A stretch of DNA of 64,000 bases from Streptomyces antibioticus (GTDB lineage Bacteria > Actinomycetota > Actinomycetes > Streptomycetales > Streptomycetaceae): contig NZ_KQ948422.1 of NCBI RefSeq assembly GCF_001514065.1, positions 682,001 through 746,000 on the forward strand. Reading direction: 5' to 3'. The notes under the pieces were generated by a model. That model ran no database searches. It saw nothing but the letters and a program-made list of their open reading frames with translations, and was not told the origin of the DNA. Of this stretch, positions 35,645-45,626 are shown piece after piece (position 1 is the first letter of the stretch; each line of letters opens with the position of its first letter). Both the position numbers and the translations under genes were made by a program.

Positions 35645-38506
35645 ATGACGCTGGTCGGCAGAGCCGAGGAACTCGATCGGCTCAGCTCGGTGCTCGGCCG
35701 TTTGGGGCAGGACGGCGTCCCCGCCGTCGTCGACTTCGCCGGCGACGCCGGCATGGGCAAGAGCCGGCTGCTGAGCGAGGTCTGTGCGCGGGCGCAGCGG
35801 CTCGGGCTGGCCGTGGTCCGCGGCAGGGCCACGGAGTACGAGCGGCACACTCCGTTCCAGGCCTTCACAGACGCGTTCGCCGACGTCGACCGTGCCTTTC
35901 TGGACTCGGGTGCCGTACCCGATGCGGCGGCGCCCGTGCTGCGGGGCGTCGACGGTGCGCAGGGCGCGGACAGCCGCGACCGGTTCGGTCTTTACCGTGC
36001 TGTGGCAGAGGTGCTGACCGGGCTCGGCGAACGCGGCGGGCTGGTGATGGCCCTGGACGACCTCCACTGGGCTGATCCCGCCTCTCTGGAGCTGTTGGAC
36101 CACCTGGTACGGCACCCGGTGAGCGGCCGGGTGCTTCTGCTCGTCGCTCGTCGGCGGCGTCAGACGCCGCCCTCTCTCGCCGCTGCCCTCACGCGCGGCG
36201 TCGACACCGGAGCCGTACTGCCGATGGTTCTGCGGCCGCTGCCCGAGCGGGACTCGATCGAGGCGTTCGCCCCTGACCTGCCGCCGGCCGTCGCGAAGCA
36301 GATCTACGCATCCAGCGAGGGCAACCCGCTCTACCTCCGATCCCTGCTGCACGCCTACAGGCGCGGTGCCTCATCGCCCGGCACCACCGCCCAGGGCCAC
36401 GACGCCACAGCGTCCGGCGTGTCGAGCGGCCTTGCATCCCTGCTGTTGGACGAGCTGAGCGCGCTGACCGAGGCACAGCGCCACGCCCTCGAAGCGGTGG
36501 CGGTCCTCGGAGACCACACCACACCCGCCATGCTGACCCTGACGGTCCCGCACACCACGGCGGACGAACTCGACGACTGCCTGGACGCGCTGGCCAGGCG
36601 TGACCTGTTGCGCATGGGATCCGACGGCCGCTGGACGCTGCGCCACCCGCTACTGCGTGCTCTGGTCTACGAGAACACCGCCGCAGGGCGCCGCCTGTCG
36701 ATCCACCGCGGCGCGGCGGACGCACTGGCGCGGGCCGGAGCGTCAGCCGCCGAGCGCGCTCATCACGTCGAGCGGTCGCTGCACGACTGGGATCCCGCGG
36801 GGGCGGCCGTACTGACCGAGGCGGCCGCCCACTTTGCCCATACGGCGCCCGCGACCGCTGCCCATCTGCTGGACGTCGCACTCCGGCTCATGCCGTCCAC
36901 GCCCGTATACGCAGAGCACCGTGGGGAGTTGACGCTGGCCCGCGCCCGCGCTCTCGCCGTGGGAGGCAGTCTGCGGGAGAGCCGCGACCTGTTGCACACG
37001 CTCATCAGTGGATCCGGGCAGGACCACACATCGCTGCGCGGGGACGCCATCGCGCTGTACGCCGCGCTGGAACGGCACCTCGGTCACTCTCCGGAGGCGA
37101 CCGCACTATTGCGACGCGAGTTGGCCGGCGACCCTCTTCCCGGGCCCCGCCAAGTGGTCTCCCTCGGGCTCGCGCTGGGCATGGCCGCCCTGAACACCGT
37201 GTCCTATCCTGACGTACGCCACGTCATCGAGCAGACGCTCGCAGTGGCACGCTCCCACGGCGACCTGACAGGAGAGCTGGGAGCTCTGGCACTGGGGGCC
37301 TTGGGAGAGGCCTACGAAGGCGAGACGGCAGCCGCCCGAGTGTTCGCCGACGCCGCCGCCGCGATCGCGGACAGTCTGACCGGCCCCAACCTCACAGAAC
37401 TGGGGGAAGCGCTGGTGTGGCTGGCCTGGGCGGAAGCCCTGCTGGAGCGCTACGCCGACGCGGAACGCCATGCCGGCCGCGGTCTGGACATCGCCCGTCG
37501 CGGCGGCCAAGTCCACGTTCTGCCGCACCTTTTGAGCAGCAAGGCCTTCGTGCACCTCAACACCTGCGAGCTGTCGGCCGCCCTGGAGTCGGCCGAGGAG
37601 GCGGAGTCCGTCGCTCGCGCGATCGGCAGCAGCGACCTCCTCGCCTTCACCTTGTGCTTCAAGGCCCTGATTCTGCTTGTGCATTGTCCCCTGGGTGACA
37701 CCAGGGCACTGGAGACCGCAGAGGAGGCCGTGGCCACGGCCGGCCGAAGCAGCCACTGGTGGGCTTCGCTGGCCAGGTGCATGCTCGGCCACACGGCGCT
37801 CGTGAACGGTGATCCGCACCGAGCGCAGGAGTCGATCCTGAAGGCTGGCGGCCCCGGACTTCTCCGACTGCAGCCTTCGATACGCCCCGGCCAGCTGGAC
37901 ACCCTCGTCAGCACCGCGCTCGCGACTGGTGACTCGGAGCAGGCCGCGCGCTGGGCCGCATTGGCCGTCGAGGAAGCCGACCGGATGGGACTGAGCGGGC
38001 AGCACGGGGCTGCGCTGCGCGCGGAGGCCGCGCTGGCCCAGCATCACGGCGACCACCGCGCGGCCGCGGACCTCTTCGCGCGAGCCGCGCAGGCGTACGT
38101 AACCACCGGCGCGACACTCTGGGAGGCGTACTCCCTGCTGTTGGCGACCTCCCAGGCGCAAGCCGCGGGCGACGGTCCCCGCGCCCTCGTGATGTGGGAA
38201 CGGGCCAGCCGCATCGCCGGCCAAGGCGGCGCACGCCTGCTGTCCGACCTGGCCGCACTCGTCCGCCCCCAACCCGAAAAGCTTCAACCGACACCCACCG
38301 AACTCGACCAACTGACCACACGAGAAAGGGAGGTAGCCGAACTCGTCGCCGAAGGACTGAGCAACCAGGCCATCGCGACGAAGCTGTACCTCAGCCGCCG
38401 TACCGTAGAGACCCACCTCTCAGCCATCTACCGGAAGACCTCCGTACCGTCCCGATCAGCGCTGGCAGGCCTCATAACACGTACCGCCCTCGATCGACGC
38501 GCATGA
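35645..38506 (+). CDS. large ATP-binding LuxR-family regulator (LAL type)
   Basis: A 953-aa protein. The N-terminal AAA/STAND ATPase has the Walker A motif GDAGMGKS (residues 33-40) and Walker B LVMALDDLHWAD (about 130-141). The middle is a helical, TPR-like region with many Ala/Leu repeats. The C-terminal LuxR HTH is LTTREREVAELVAEGLSNQAIATKLYLSRRTVETHL (about 890-945). LAL regulators control catabolic or secondary-metabolite genes in response to ATP and an inducer. The ATG has AGGAAGG upstream. The target is unknown; it converges with the LacI gene of the sugar operon, 154 nt away, so they are separate units. Confidence 0.9.
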   Translation: MTLVGRAEELDRLSSVLGRLGQDGVPAVVDFAGDAGMGKSRLLSEVCARAQRLGLAVVRGRATEYERHTPFQAFTDAFADVDRAFLDSGAVPDAAAPVLRGVDGAQGADSRDRFGLYRAVAEVLTGLGERGGLVMALDDLHWADPASLELLDHLVRHPVSGRVLLLVARRRRQTPPSLAAALTRGVDTGAVLPMVLRPLPERDSIEAFAPDLPPAVAKQIYASSEGNPLYLRSLLHAYRRGASSPGTTAQGHDATASGVSSGLASLLLDELSALTEAQRHALEAVAVLGDHTTPAMLTLTVPHTTADELDDCLDALARRDLLRMGSDGRWTLRHPLLRALVYENTAAGRRLSIHRGAADALARAGASAAERAHHVERSLHDWDPAGAAVLTEAAAHFAHTAPATAAHLLDVALRLMPSTPVYAEHRGELTLARARALAVGGSLRESRDLLHTLISGSGQDHTSLRGDAIALYAALERHLGHSPEATALLRRELAGDPLPGPRQVVSLGLALGMAALNTVSYPDVRHVIEQTLAVARSHGDLTGELGALALGALGEAYEGETAAARVFADAAAAIADSLTGPNLTELGEALVWLAWAEALLERYADAERHAGRGLDIARRGGQVHVLPHLLSSKAFVHLNTCELSAALESAEEAESVARAIGSSDLLAFTLCFKALILLVHCPLGDTRALETAEEAVATAGRSSHWWASLARCMLGHTALVNGDPHRAQESILKAGGPGLLRLQPSIRPGQLDTLVSTALATGDSEQAARWAALAVEEADRMGLSGQHGAALRAEAALAQHHGDHRAAADLFARAAQAYVTTGATLWEAYSLLLATSQAQAAGDGPRALVMWERASRIAGQGGARLLSDLAALVRPQPEKLQPTPTELDQLTTREREVAELVAEGLSNQAIATKLYLSRRTVETHLSAIYRKTSVPSRSALAGLITRTALDRRA

Positions 38507-38660
38507 ACAGCGCGACTCAGCGTGTCCTCTTGCGTGGTCGCCCGGGCGGAGAGGGTAGAGGGCTGGCCAACGGTTCCGGTGTTGGCGACGACGCGCCGCT
38601 GTGCGAGTCGGTGTCCGGCGGTGTCAACAGCGAGAGCGGTGCGGGACGAGGCACAACTGA

Positions 38661-39782
38661 CTACGACCTTGAGGCTGGTGAGGAATCGAGGCGGGACCGG
38701 TTCGTACGCGCCGGACTCGGCGGGCCGGGGGTACTGGAGCGACCCTTGGCGGAGCTCTCGGTGGTGTCGTCCAGCGGTAGTTCCCCCGAACCCCGCACGA
38801 TCAAGCGTGTCGGCACGGTCACCGTACGGGACCGGGTACGGTCACCGTCCATACGTGCCAAGGCCGTGGCCGCCGCCGCCCGGCCGATCTCCTCGGGGTC
38901 CTGGGCGACGACGGTCAGGGCGGGGTCGAGGGCCCCGGCCAGTTCCACGTCGTCGAAGGCGACGAGCGCCACATCCTTGCGCTTGCTGCGGGCGAGCTCG
39001 CCGACTATCCCCAGCGCCACGATGTTGTTCCCGGCGAAGAGCGCGGTCGGCGGATCCGGCAGAGCCAGGAGCTGGGCCGTCGCCGCCGAAGCGGCGTGCC
39101 GGTCATGGGCGTTGGCAATCAGGGCACGGTCGGCGGGCAGCCCCGCTTCCTGCAGGGCCTCGCGGTAGCCGGCCAGGCGCTCGCGGCGGGTGTACAGCTT
39201 GACGGGCAGGTCGCCGACGAAGCCGATGCGGCGGTGTCCGTGGGCGACGAGGTGGGCGACGCCCTCACGGGCACCGACGCGGTTGGAGCTCACCACGCTG
39301 TCCGTAGCCAGGCCCACACCGGGGCGGTCGAGGAAGACGACGGGCAGGCCCGTGGTGCGGTGGGTCTTGAGATGGGAGTGGTCGGCGCCCACGGAGGGTA
39401 CGACCATCAGGGCGCTCACCCGGCGAGCGAGGAACTTGTCGGTCAGGGCGCGCTCCCGGTCGGGGTCGTCCGCGGAGGAGCCCATCAGCAGGGTCAGCCC
39501 GCGGTCGCGGACGGTGTCCTCGATGCTCCTGGCCACGGCCCCGAAGAAGGGGTTTGCCAGATCGGGGATGACCAGCCCGATGGTGGTGTCGGGCCCCCCG
39601 ACACGGATGTTGCGAGCCATCAGGTTCGGCTGGAAGCCCAGCTTGGCGACGGCGGCGAGGACCTGTTTCCTGGTCTCGGCGGAGGCAGGGCCGTCCTCGT
39701 TGAGGACACGGGAGACGGTCTTGGCGCTGACCCCTACCTCGCGGGCGACGTCGGCCAGGGTGGGGCGGCGGCTGGCTGCCAT
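38661..39782 (-). CDS. LacI-family transcriptional regulator
   Basis: A 373-aa repressor. The N-terminal HTH is PTLADVAREVGVSAKTVSRVLNEDG with the hinge NLMARNIR; the periplasmic-binding-like sensor domain follows (IGLVIPDLANPFFGAVARSIED, VAFDDVELAGAL). The last 30 residues (SSAKGRSSTPGPPSPART...) extend beyond the family end and are Ser/Pro/Arg-rich. It is the last gene of the minus-strand ABC operon, 67 nt after the ATPase gene, and GGAGACCGTTTCCTCC lies before the ATG. It probably binds the two tandem TGTCATCGTTGACA boxes at 42818-42847. Confidence 0.9.
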   Translation of the reverse strand: MAASRRPTLADVAREVGVSAKTVSRVLNEDGPASAETRKQVLAAVAKLGFQPNLMARNIRVGGPDTTIGLVIPDLANPFFGAVARSIEDTVRDRGLTLLMGSSADDPDRERALTDKFLARRVSALMVVPSVGADHSHLKTHRTTGLPVVFLDRPGVGLATDSVVSSNRVGAREGVAHLVAHGHRRIGFVGDLPVKLYTRRERLAGYREALQEAGLPADRALIANAHDRHAASAATAQLLALPDPPTALFAGNNIVALGIVGELARSKRKDVALVAFDDVELAGALDPALTVVAQDPEEIGRAAAATALARMDGDRTRSRTVTVPTRLIVRGSGELPLDDTTESSAKGRSSTPGPPSPARTNRSRLDSSPASRS

Positions 39783-39849
39783 GGAGGAAACGGTCTCCTG
39801 TGCTCGTCGGGTCCGGCCGCGGCCTCGGCCGGAACCTGTGAGTGTGTCG

Positions 39850-40682
<833 letters not shown>

Positions 40683-40686
<4 letters not shown>

Positions 40687-41696
40687 CGGGCCTTCTTCCG
40701 GGAGATCTGGTCGACGGTCACCGCGAGGATCACCAGGACGCCGGTGATCAGCGTCTGGTAGATCGAGGCGACGCCCATCAGCTGGAGCCCGTTGCGGAAC
40801 ACCCCGACGATGAGGACACCGATGAAGGTGCCGAGCACCGAGCCGCGGCCGCCGAAGAGGCTGGTGCCGCCCAGCACCACCGCGGTGATGCTGTCGAGGT
40901 TGTCGGTCTGGCCGGCCTGCGGATCGCCCACTCCGGTGCGGGAGATGAGCAACAGGGCGGCGATGCCGTAGAGCAGGCCCGCCACGGTGTAGATGCCGAT
41001 GGTCAGCCGGGAGGTGCGGATTCCGTTGAGGCGCGCGGCCTCCTGGCTGTTGCCCAGCGCGTAGACGTGCCGGCCCCAGCCCGTGCTGCTCAGCGCGTAC
41101 GCCAGCAGCAGGAACAGGGCGATGGTGACCAGCGAGCCGTAGGTGATGTCGGTGTGACCGAGCGGGAAGGTCTCGCCGAGGGCCGTCAGCGGGCCGGGCA
41201 GGTTGGTGACCGTCTGCTCCGCGGAGTAGATGTGGGTCAGCGCGAACGCCACGTTGAGCATGCCGAGCGTGACGATGAACGGGGGCAGCGGGATCTTCTG
41301 CACCAGCAGCCCGTTCACCAGCCCGAAGCCCGCGCAGACGACGATGCCCAGGGCGATGGCGAGCAGCGGCGGCAGCGTGCCCTGCGCCGCCATCTTGGCG
41401 ATCACGATGCTGCCGAAGGCCATCACCGCACCGCAGGACAGATCGATGCCCGCGGTCAGGATGATCAGCGTCTGCCCGATGGCGAGTGTGCCCACCACCA
41501 TGACCTGCTGCACGATCAGCGAGAAGTTTCCGCCGGTCAGGAACTGGTCGGTGGAGAGGGAGAAGTAGGCGCAGGCCAGCAGCAGGGCGGCCAGCGGCCC
41601 GGTGGTCGGTGCCGTGAGCAGCCTGCGGGCCGTGGTCGGCGCCTTGAGTTCGGCGTACGGCGATGAGGTGCCCGGTGGCGTGGTCGTGGCGGTCAT
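40683..41696 (-). CDS. sugar ABC transporter permease (RbsC/FrcC-like)
   Basis: A 337-aa membrane protein with about eight to ten hydrophobic segments (for example TGPLAALLLACAYFSL, MVVGTLAIGQTLIILTAGIDLS, LLAIALGIVVCAGFGLVNGLLV). The motif TAGIDLSCGAVMAF and the GTSLFGGRGSVLGT loop are characteristic of ribose/fructose/xylose permeases of the BPD_transp_2 family. It lies 44 nt after the binding-protein stop and overlaps the ATPase gene by 4 nt. The protein probably acts as a homodimer. Confidence 0.92.
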
Positions 41697-41740
41697 GCTG
41701 AGTCCTTGTCGGAAGACTGTCGTACGGTCACGGCGGCGGC

Positions 41741-42757
41741 TCAGCCCCAGCAGTTCTGCAGACCGAAACCGGTGTCCTTCGAGGTGACCCCGGCCTGCGG
41801 CTTGTCGGTGATGAGGTTGACGCCGGTGTCGGTGTAACCGGACGCCTTCTTGCCGTTCTTGGCGTAGTCCACGACGGCCTGGACGCCCTCGGAGGCCATC
41901 TTCAGCGGGTACTGCTGCGAAGTGGCGGCGATCTTGCCGTCCTTGACGGCCTGGGTGCCGGTGCAGCCGCCGTCGACGGAGACGATCAGCACGTCCTTCT
42001 CCCGGCCCTTGGCCTTGAGCGCGGTGTACGCGCCGAGCGCGGCCGGTTCGTTGATCGTGTAGACGAGGTTGATGTCGGGGTTCTTCTGGAGGCAGTTCTC
42101 CATCGCCGTCTGGCCCTTGGCCTGGTCACCGCCGGTGTCCTGGGCGCAGGCGACGTCCTTGTCGGTGGCGCCGAAGCCCTCCAGGAAACCGTTGTGCCGT
42201 TGCACGCCCACCGAGACGCCGGGCGCCAGGTCGAGGGCGGCTATCTTCGCCGTCTTGCCCTTCATGGCGGCCTTGGCGTACTGGCCGATCAGCTTGCCGG
42301 CGTTCAGGTTGTTGGTGGCGAAGAGGGCGTCGACGGCGCTCTGCGGCTCGGTCGGCGTGTCCAGGGCGATGACCAGGACGCCCTTGGCGCGGGCCTTGGC
42401 GATCGCCGGCACGATGGCCTTGGAGTCGCTCGGGGTGATCAGGATGCCCTTCACACCGGAGGCGACCATGTTCTCGATCGCGGTGACCTGACCGGCGTTG
42501 TCGCCGTCGAACTTGCCGGCGGCGGTGACCAGTTGCGCGCCATCCGCCTTGGCGGCCTTCTCCGCGCCCTCCTTCATCTTCACGAAGAACGGGTTGGTGT
42601 CGGTCTTGGTGATCAGACCGACCTTGATGCTGCCCGAACCGGCGCTGGTGGAACTCGATCCGGAACCGGACCCGCAGGCGGTCAGCGTGAGCGCGGCGAC
42701 ACCCGTGCACGCGGCGACTCTGAGGAGGGAGACGGGCAGACGAGAAGTGCGAGACAT
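41741..42757 (-). CDS. sugar ABC transporter substrate-binding lipoprotein
   Basis: A 338-aa protein. The signal peptide ends in the lipobox LTAC with Cys28, so it is a membrane-anchored lipoprotein; a Gly/Ser linker follows. The mature part is a type I periplasmic-binding fold similar to FrcB/RbsB ([56 protein letters not shown]). ATG 42757 has AGGAG at a 6-nt spacing. It is the first gene of the operon binding protein-permease-ATPase-LacI. Two LacI-type operators lie upstream. Fructose is a reasonable guess for the sugar, given the PfkB kinase divergent to it. Confidence 0.92.
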   Translation of the reverse strand: MSRTSRLPVSLLRVAACTGVAALTLTACGSGSGSSSTSAGSGSIKVGLITKTDTNPFFVKMKEGAEKAAKADGAQLVTAAGKFDGDNAGQVTAIENMVASGVKGILITPSDSKAIVPAIAKARAKGVLVIALDTPTEPQSAVDALFATNNLNAGKLIGQYAKAAMKGKTAKIAALDLAPGVSVGVQRHNGFLEGFGATDKDVACAQDTGGDQAKGQTAMENCLQKNPDINLVYTINEPAALGAYTALKAKGREKDVLIVSVDGGCTGTQAVKDGKIAATSQQYPLKMASEGVQAVVDYAKNGKKASGYTDTGVNLITDKPQAGVTSKDTGFGLQNCWG

Positions 42758-42817
42758 GAACGGCTCCTGGCGGGATTGCGAGCGACGCGGCCGGCATCGG
42801 GGGATGCCGTCCCGAGG

Positions 42818-42847
42818 TGTCATCGTTGACATATGTCATCGTTGACA
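42818..42847. promoter_or_regulatory. two tandem LacI-type operators
   Basis: TGTCATCGTTGACA occurs twice, at 42818-42831 and 42834-42847, separated by two bases. Each copy is an imperfect palindrome (TGTCA/TGACA half-sites). They lie in the divergent promoter between the binding-protein gene (start 42757) and the PfkB gene (start 42962), the natural place for the LacI repressor to control both. Confidence 0.75.
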
Positions 42848-42961
42848 CCGCATGGCGAGGATGATGGACTCCGGTTCCCGGCAACGTCAATGCCTTGCGC
42901 CAGTCACAAATCGGCAACGCGCGGCCGGAGCGCCCGTAGGCCCGTCAGAGAAGAGCAGCCC

Positions 42962-43924
42962 ATGAGCCCGCCCCGGATCACCGTCCTCGGAGAGTGCGTC
43001 GCGGACGCCTTCGTCGATCCCGTGAGCAGGTCGGGTGAGCTCGCCCTGCGCGTCCTGCCGGGCGGCGGCCCCGCGAACACGGCGGTCTCCCTGGCCCGGC
43101 TCGGCACCCCGGCGCGCTTCCTCGCGCGCCTGTCCGACGACGTCTTCGGCCGCCTCTTCCGCGCCCACCTGGAGGCATCCGGAGTGGATCTGGCGTCCGC
43201 CGTCCGGGCCGCCGAGCCCAGCACGCTGGCCGTCGCGGAGCTGGACGAACGAGGCCAGGCGGCGTTCTCCTTCCACGCCCAGAACACCGCCGACTGGCAG
43301 TGGACAGCCGGTGAGCTGGCCGGGGTCGACCTGTCCGAAAACGTTTGCCTGCACACCGGTTCCCTGGCTCTGGTCCGGGAGCCCGGCGCGGCGGTGGTGG
43401 AGGACTTCCTGGCCGAGGCCGCGCCTCGGGCGACGATCAGCATCGACCCCAACGTCCGGCCCCTGCTCGTGGACCTCGGGGTCTACCGGGCCCGCCTCGC
43501 CCACTGGTGCGGCCTCGCCGACGTGCTGCGGCTCAGCGAGGACGACCTGGAGCTGCTGCTCCCGGGCACCCCGCCCGAGGAGGCGTGCGACCGCTGGCAC
43601 GCCGCCGGAGCCCGGCTCGTGGTGATCACGCGGGGCGAAAACGGCGTCCTGGCCTCGCTCGACGGCGAACGGGTGCGCCTGCCGGCCGTGCCGACGGACG
43701 TGGTCGACACCGTCGGTGCGGGAGACTCCTTCACCGCCGGGCTGCTCCACCACCTCGGCACCCGCGGCCTGCTCGGCGGCCGACTGCCCGACCTCCGCCT
43801 CGACGACGTCGCCGAAGCCTGTCTCTTCGGCACCCGGGTCGCGGCCCTGACCTGCGCGGTCCCCGGCCCCAACCCGCCCTGGGGGCACCAGCTGACCCCG
43901 CTCAGCAGCGCCGACCACGCCTGA
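42962..43924 (+). CDS. PfkB-family carbohydrate kinase (fructokinase-like)
   Basis: A 320-aa kinase. The N-terminal signature ITVLGECVADAF and the Gly-rich LPGGGPANTAVSLARLG are typical; the catalytic C-terminal signature DVVDTVGAGDSFTAGLLHHL holds the catalytic Asp. ATG 42962 is chosen because the fold begins directly after it and GAGAAGAG lies upstream; the frame is open to 42833 but would run through the operators. It would phosphorylate the imported sugar. It is divergent from the ABC operon under the same operators. Confidence 0.88.
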   Translation: MSPPRITVLGECVADAFVDPVSRSGELALRVLPGGGPANTAVSLARLGTPARFLARLSDDVFGRLFRAHLEASGVDLASAVRAAEPSTLAVAELDERGQAAFSFHAQNTADWQWTAGELAGVDLSENVCLHTGSLALVREPGAAVVEDFLAEAAPRATISIDPNVRPLLVDLGVYRARLAHWCGLADVLRLSEDDLELLLPGTPPEEACDRWHAAGARLVVITRGENGVLASLDGERVRLPAVPTDVVDTVGAGDSFTAGLLHHLGTRGLLGGRLPDLRLDDVAEACLFGTRVAALTCAVPGPNPPWGHQLTPLSSADHA

Positions 43925-43999
43925 CGGCCCCGACAGGGCCCCACGGACCCCGACCGACTCGACCGACACGACCGACACGACGACGAAGGACACACCACC

Positions 44000-44293
44000 A
44001 TGCCCAAGACCCTGCTCGCCGAGTTCACTGCCCGCGAGGGGGCGGAGGACGAGGTCGCCCAGCTGATCCTCGACTACGCCGAGAAGGTGCGCGAGGAGGA
44101 GGGCAACCTCGTCTTCGACGTCCTGACCAAGGAAGCGAATCCGCGCGCCTTCTGGATCTACGAGGTCTACCGGGACGAGGACGCCTTCCAGGCGCACCTC
44201 AGGGCTCCTTACGGCGGCCCGTTCAACGCCGTGCTCGCCCCTCTCATCGAGGAGGACGCCTCGGTACTGACCTTCCTCGTCCCGGTCGGCTGA
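44000..44293 (+). CDS. antibiotic-biosynthesis-monooxygenase (ABM) domain protein
   Basis: A 97-aa single ABM domain: LLAEFTAREGAEDEVAQLIL, then REEEGNLVFDVL and FWIYEVYRDEDAFQAHL, the standard YgiN/HmoA-like pattern. Proteins of this type are small dimeric quinol monooxygenases or heme-related enzymes, and in sugar operons sometimes enzymes of unknown role. GAAGGA lies 12 nt before the ATG. It follows the PfkB gene by 75 nt and probably belongs to the same transcript. Confidence 0.82.
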   Translation: MPKTLLAEFTAREGAEDEVAQLILDYAEKVREEEGNLVFDVLTKEANPRAFWIYEVYRDEDAFQAHLRAPYGGPFNAVLAPLIEEDASVLTFLVPVG

Positions 44294-44311
44294 CCTTCAC
44301 CGGCTCAGCCG
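44287..44311 (+). terminator. stem-loop overlapping the ABM stop codon
   Basis: CGGCTGA (44287-44293, including the stop TGA) pairs with TCAGCCG (44305-44311) around an 11-nt loop. It ends the plus-strand unit before the convergent acyltransferase gene. Confidence 0.5.
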
Positions 44312-44380
44312 TCGATACGGCGAGTGCTCCAGAAGGGGAACCGCACCCCGTCCGGCGCATCCAGTGGGAGTAGTGGGAGA

Positions 44381-45061
44381 TCACCTGGTGGGCTGACCTG
44401 GGTCGGAACGGGCGGCGAGGGCGGGCCGTTGGTGTACGGCTTGCCGCCAGGCGTGCTGGACGGCGGCGTGCAGGTGTGCGGTAGCGCTGGGGAGGTCGCC
44501 GGTGAGATGGATGGGGTCGGCCACGTGGACGTGCAGGGCTGGGCGGCGTAGCGGCGCGGTGAGCAGGCCGCCCACCTGCTTCGGCACGCTGCCGGAGATG
44601 ATCCGGCGGGCCCCGGCATGCCCCAGCGGAACGACGGGGGCGCCGGTGACGAGAGCGAGGCGGGCGACGCCGGTACGCAAGGATTCAGGGGCCCGGTCGG
44701 CGGAGTCCCGACGCCGTGGGATGCGGCCCTCGGGGTAGATCACCACGACCCGGCCGGCGGCGAGTGCCTGGGCCGCGAGATCGAGTGCCGCGGCTGCCTG
44801 CCGGCTACCGCGATGAACCGGTATGTGCCCTTCTCGGGTGAGGACGTGCCCCAGGACCGGAACCCTCCAAAGTCCGGCGGCGGCAAGGACTACAGGCTCG
44901 GTGCCAAGGCCGCGCAATGCGGCCAGGACGACGCCGGGATCGATCAGCGCCGTGTGGTTGGGTGCTACCACGCTGCCGGGGGCGATCGCGCCGACCTCAC
45001 CCGTGGTCACGGACAACCGGCCGAGTACGGGGACCACGATGCGGGCGAGTGTGGTGAGCAT
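44381..45061 (-). CDS. PlsC-like 1-acylglycerol-3-phosphate acyltransferase
   Basis: A protein of about 226 aa. The catalytic NHxxxxD motif is APNHTALIDPG, and the second conserved block is VVIYPEGRIPRR (EGR). It would transfer an acyl chain to lysophosphatidate or a related lipid at the membrane. The ATG at 45061 (MLTTLARIVVPVLG) is preferred because AAGGAA lies about 10 nt upstream and the hydrophobic start fits the family; an upstream ATG (45172) would add 37 atypical residues. It is an isolated gene between the sugar operon and the WD40 gene. Confidence 0.83.
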   Translation of the reverse strand: MLTTLARIVVPVLGRLSVTTGEVGAIAPGSVVAPNHTALIDPGVVLAALRGLGTEPVVLAAAGLWRVPVLGHVLTREGHIPVHRGSRQAAAALDLAAQALAAGRVVVIYPEGRIPRRRDSADRAPESLRTGVARLALVTGAPVVPLGHAGARRIISGSVPKQVGGLLTAPLRRPALHVHVADPIHLTGDLPSATAHLHAAVQHAWRQAVHQRPALAARSDPGQPTR

Positions 45062-45155
45062 GAACTGCCATTCCTTCGGTGTCTCGAAAGCCGGATGTGC
45101 TGCCTGCCAGTCGTGCAGGTGCCCGTCATCGTCACATCCGAGATGCCGGGCCGCA

Positions 45156-45171
45156 TGAGTACGTGTACTCA
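45156..45171. promoter_or_regulatory. 16-bp palindrome upstream of the acyltransferase gene
   Basis: TGAGTACGTGTACTCA has 7-bp perfect arms (TGAGTAC and GTACTCA) around GT. It lies about 95 nt upstream of the preferred acyltransferase start and may be a repressor site; nothing else links it to a regulator in this window. Confidence 0.35.
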
Positions 45172-45626
45172 CGGAGGGCGAACTCCGATGTGCCTGGCGG
45201 CGATGCTCATGTGCGCCTCTCGTCGGAAGGTGCTTTCTCGGGATCTCGACACCGGACGCCGTCCGTGGCGGCTACGTAGTTTTACCGATGCGGTGACCTC
45301 CGCAGCCGCCTACGTTGGCCGGTCACGAAGCAAACGGCACGGTGTCCGTACCAACGATTCCCGGGAGGGTCGCCCCGCCGCCGATGCGTTCCTTTGAGAG
45401 ACCCTTGGCCGAACCTGCCCGACACCGCTATGCCAAAGGCGTCGACCGCGTCTCGATGGGCGCTCCAGGACCCTCGACATGCGTGCTGGACGTGGTCGCG
45501 AGAACCGCCGTCCAAGGCGTGGCCCTGCCCCGATCTGCGGGCGGGGCGGCAGGCGGAGATCGTCGGAGAGCTGTGGCAGTTACCCCCCTGCCCCTTTGCG
45601 CCGGCGCTGATTGTGAGACTCACTGC
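45172..45626. other. 455-nt stretch without a recognised gene
   Basis: A plus-strand frame ending at 45630 contains ALQDPRHACWTWSR and AEIVGELWQLPPCPFAPAL, which look like fragments of a real protein, but there is no full domain and I do not recognise the family. The frame of the WD40 gene is also open through here, without any domain. It may be a transposon or gene remnant. Confidence 0.3.

Noticed and set aside
38548-38560. GGGTAG as a further SigB-type -10 between LuxR and LacI genes
   Set aside because: No GNNT at the right distance, and no gene starts downstream; both flanking genes end here.
42833-42961. Upstream start of the PfkB gene at 42833
   Set aside because: It would translate through the tandem LacI operators, and the extension (HKSATRGRSARRP) does not fit the kinase fold; ATG 42962 has a suitable ribosome binding site.
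45315-45626. N-terminal extension of the WD40 gene
   Set aside because: The frame is open, but the extra 104 residues look non-coding, and the domain starts directly after ATG 45627.
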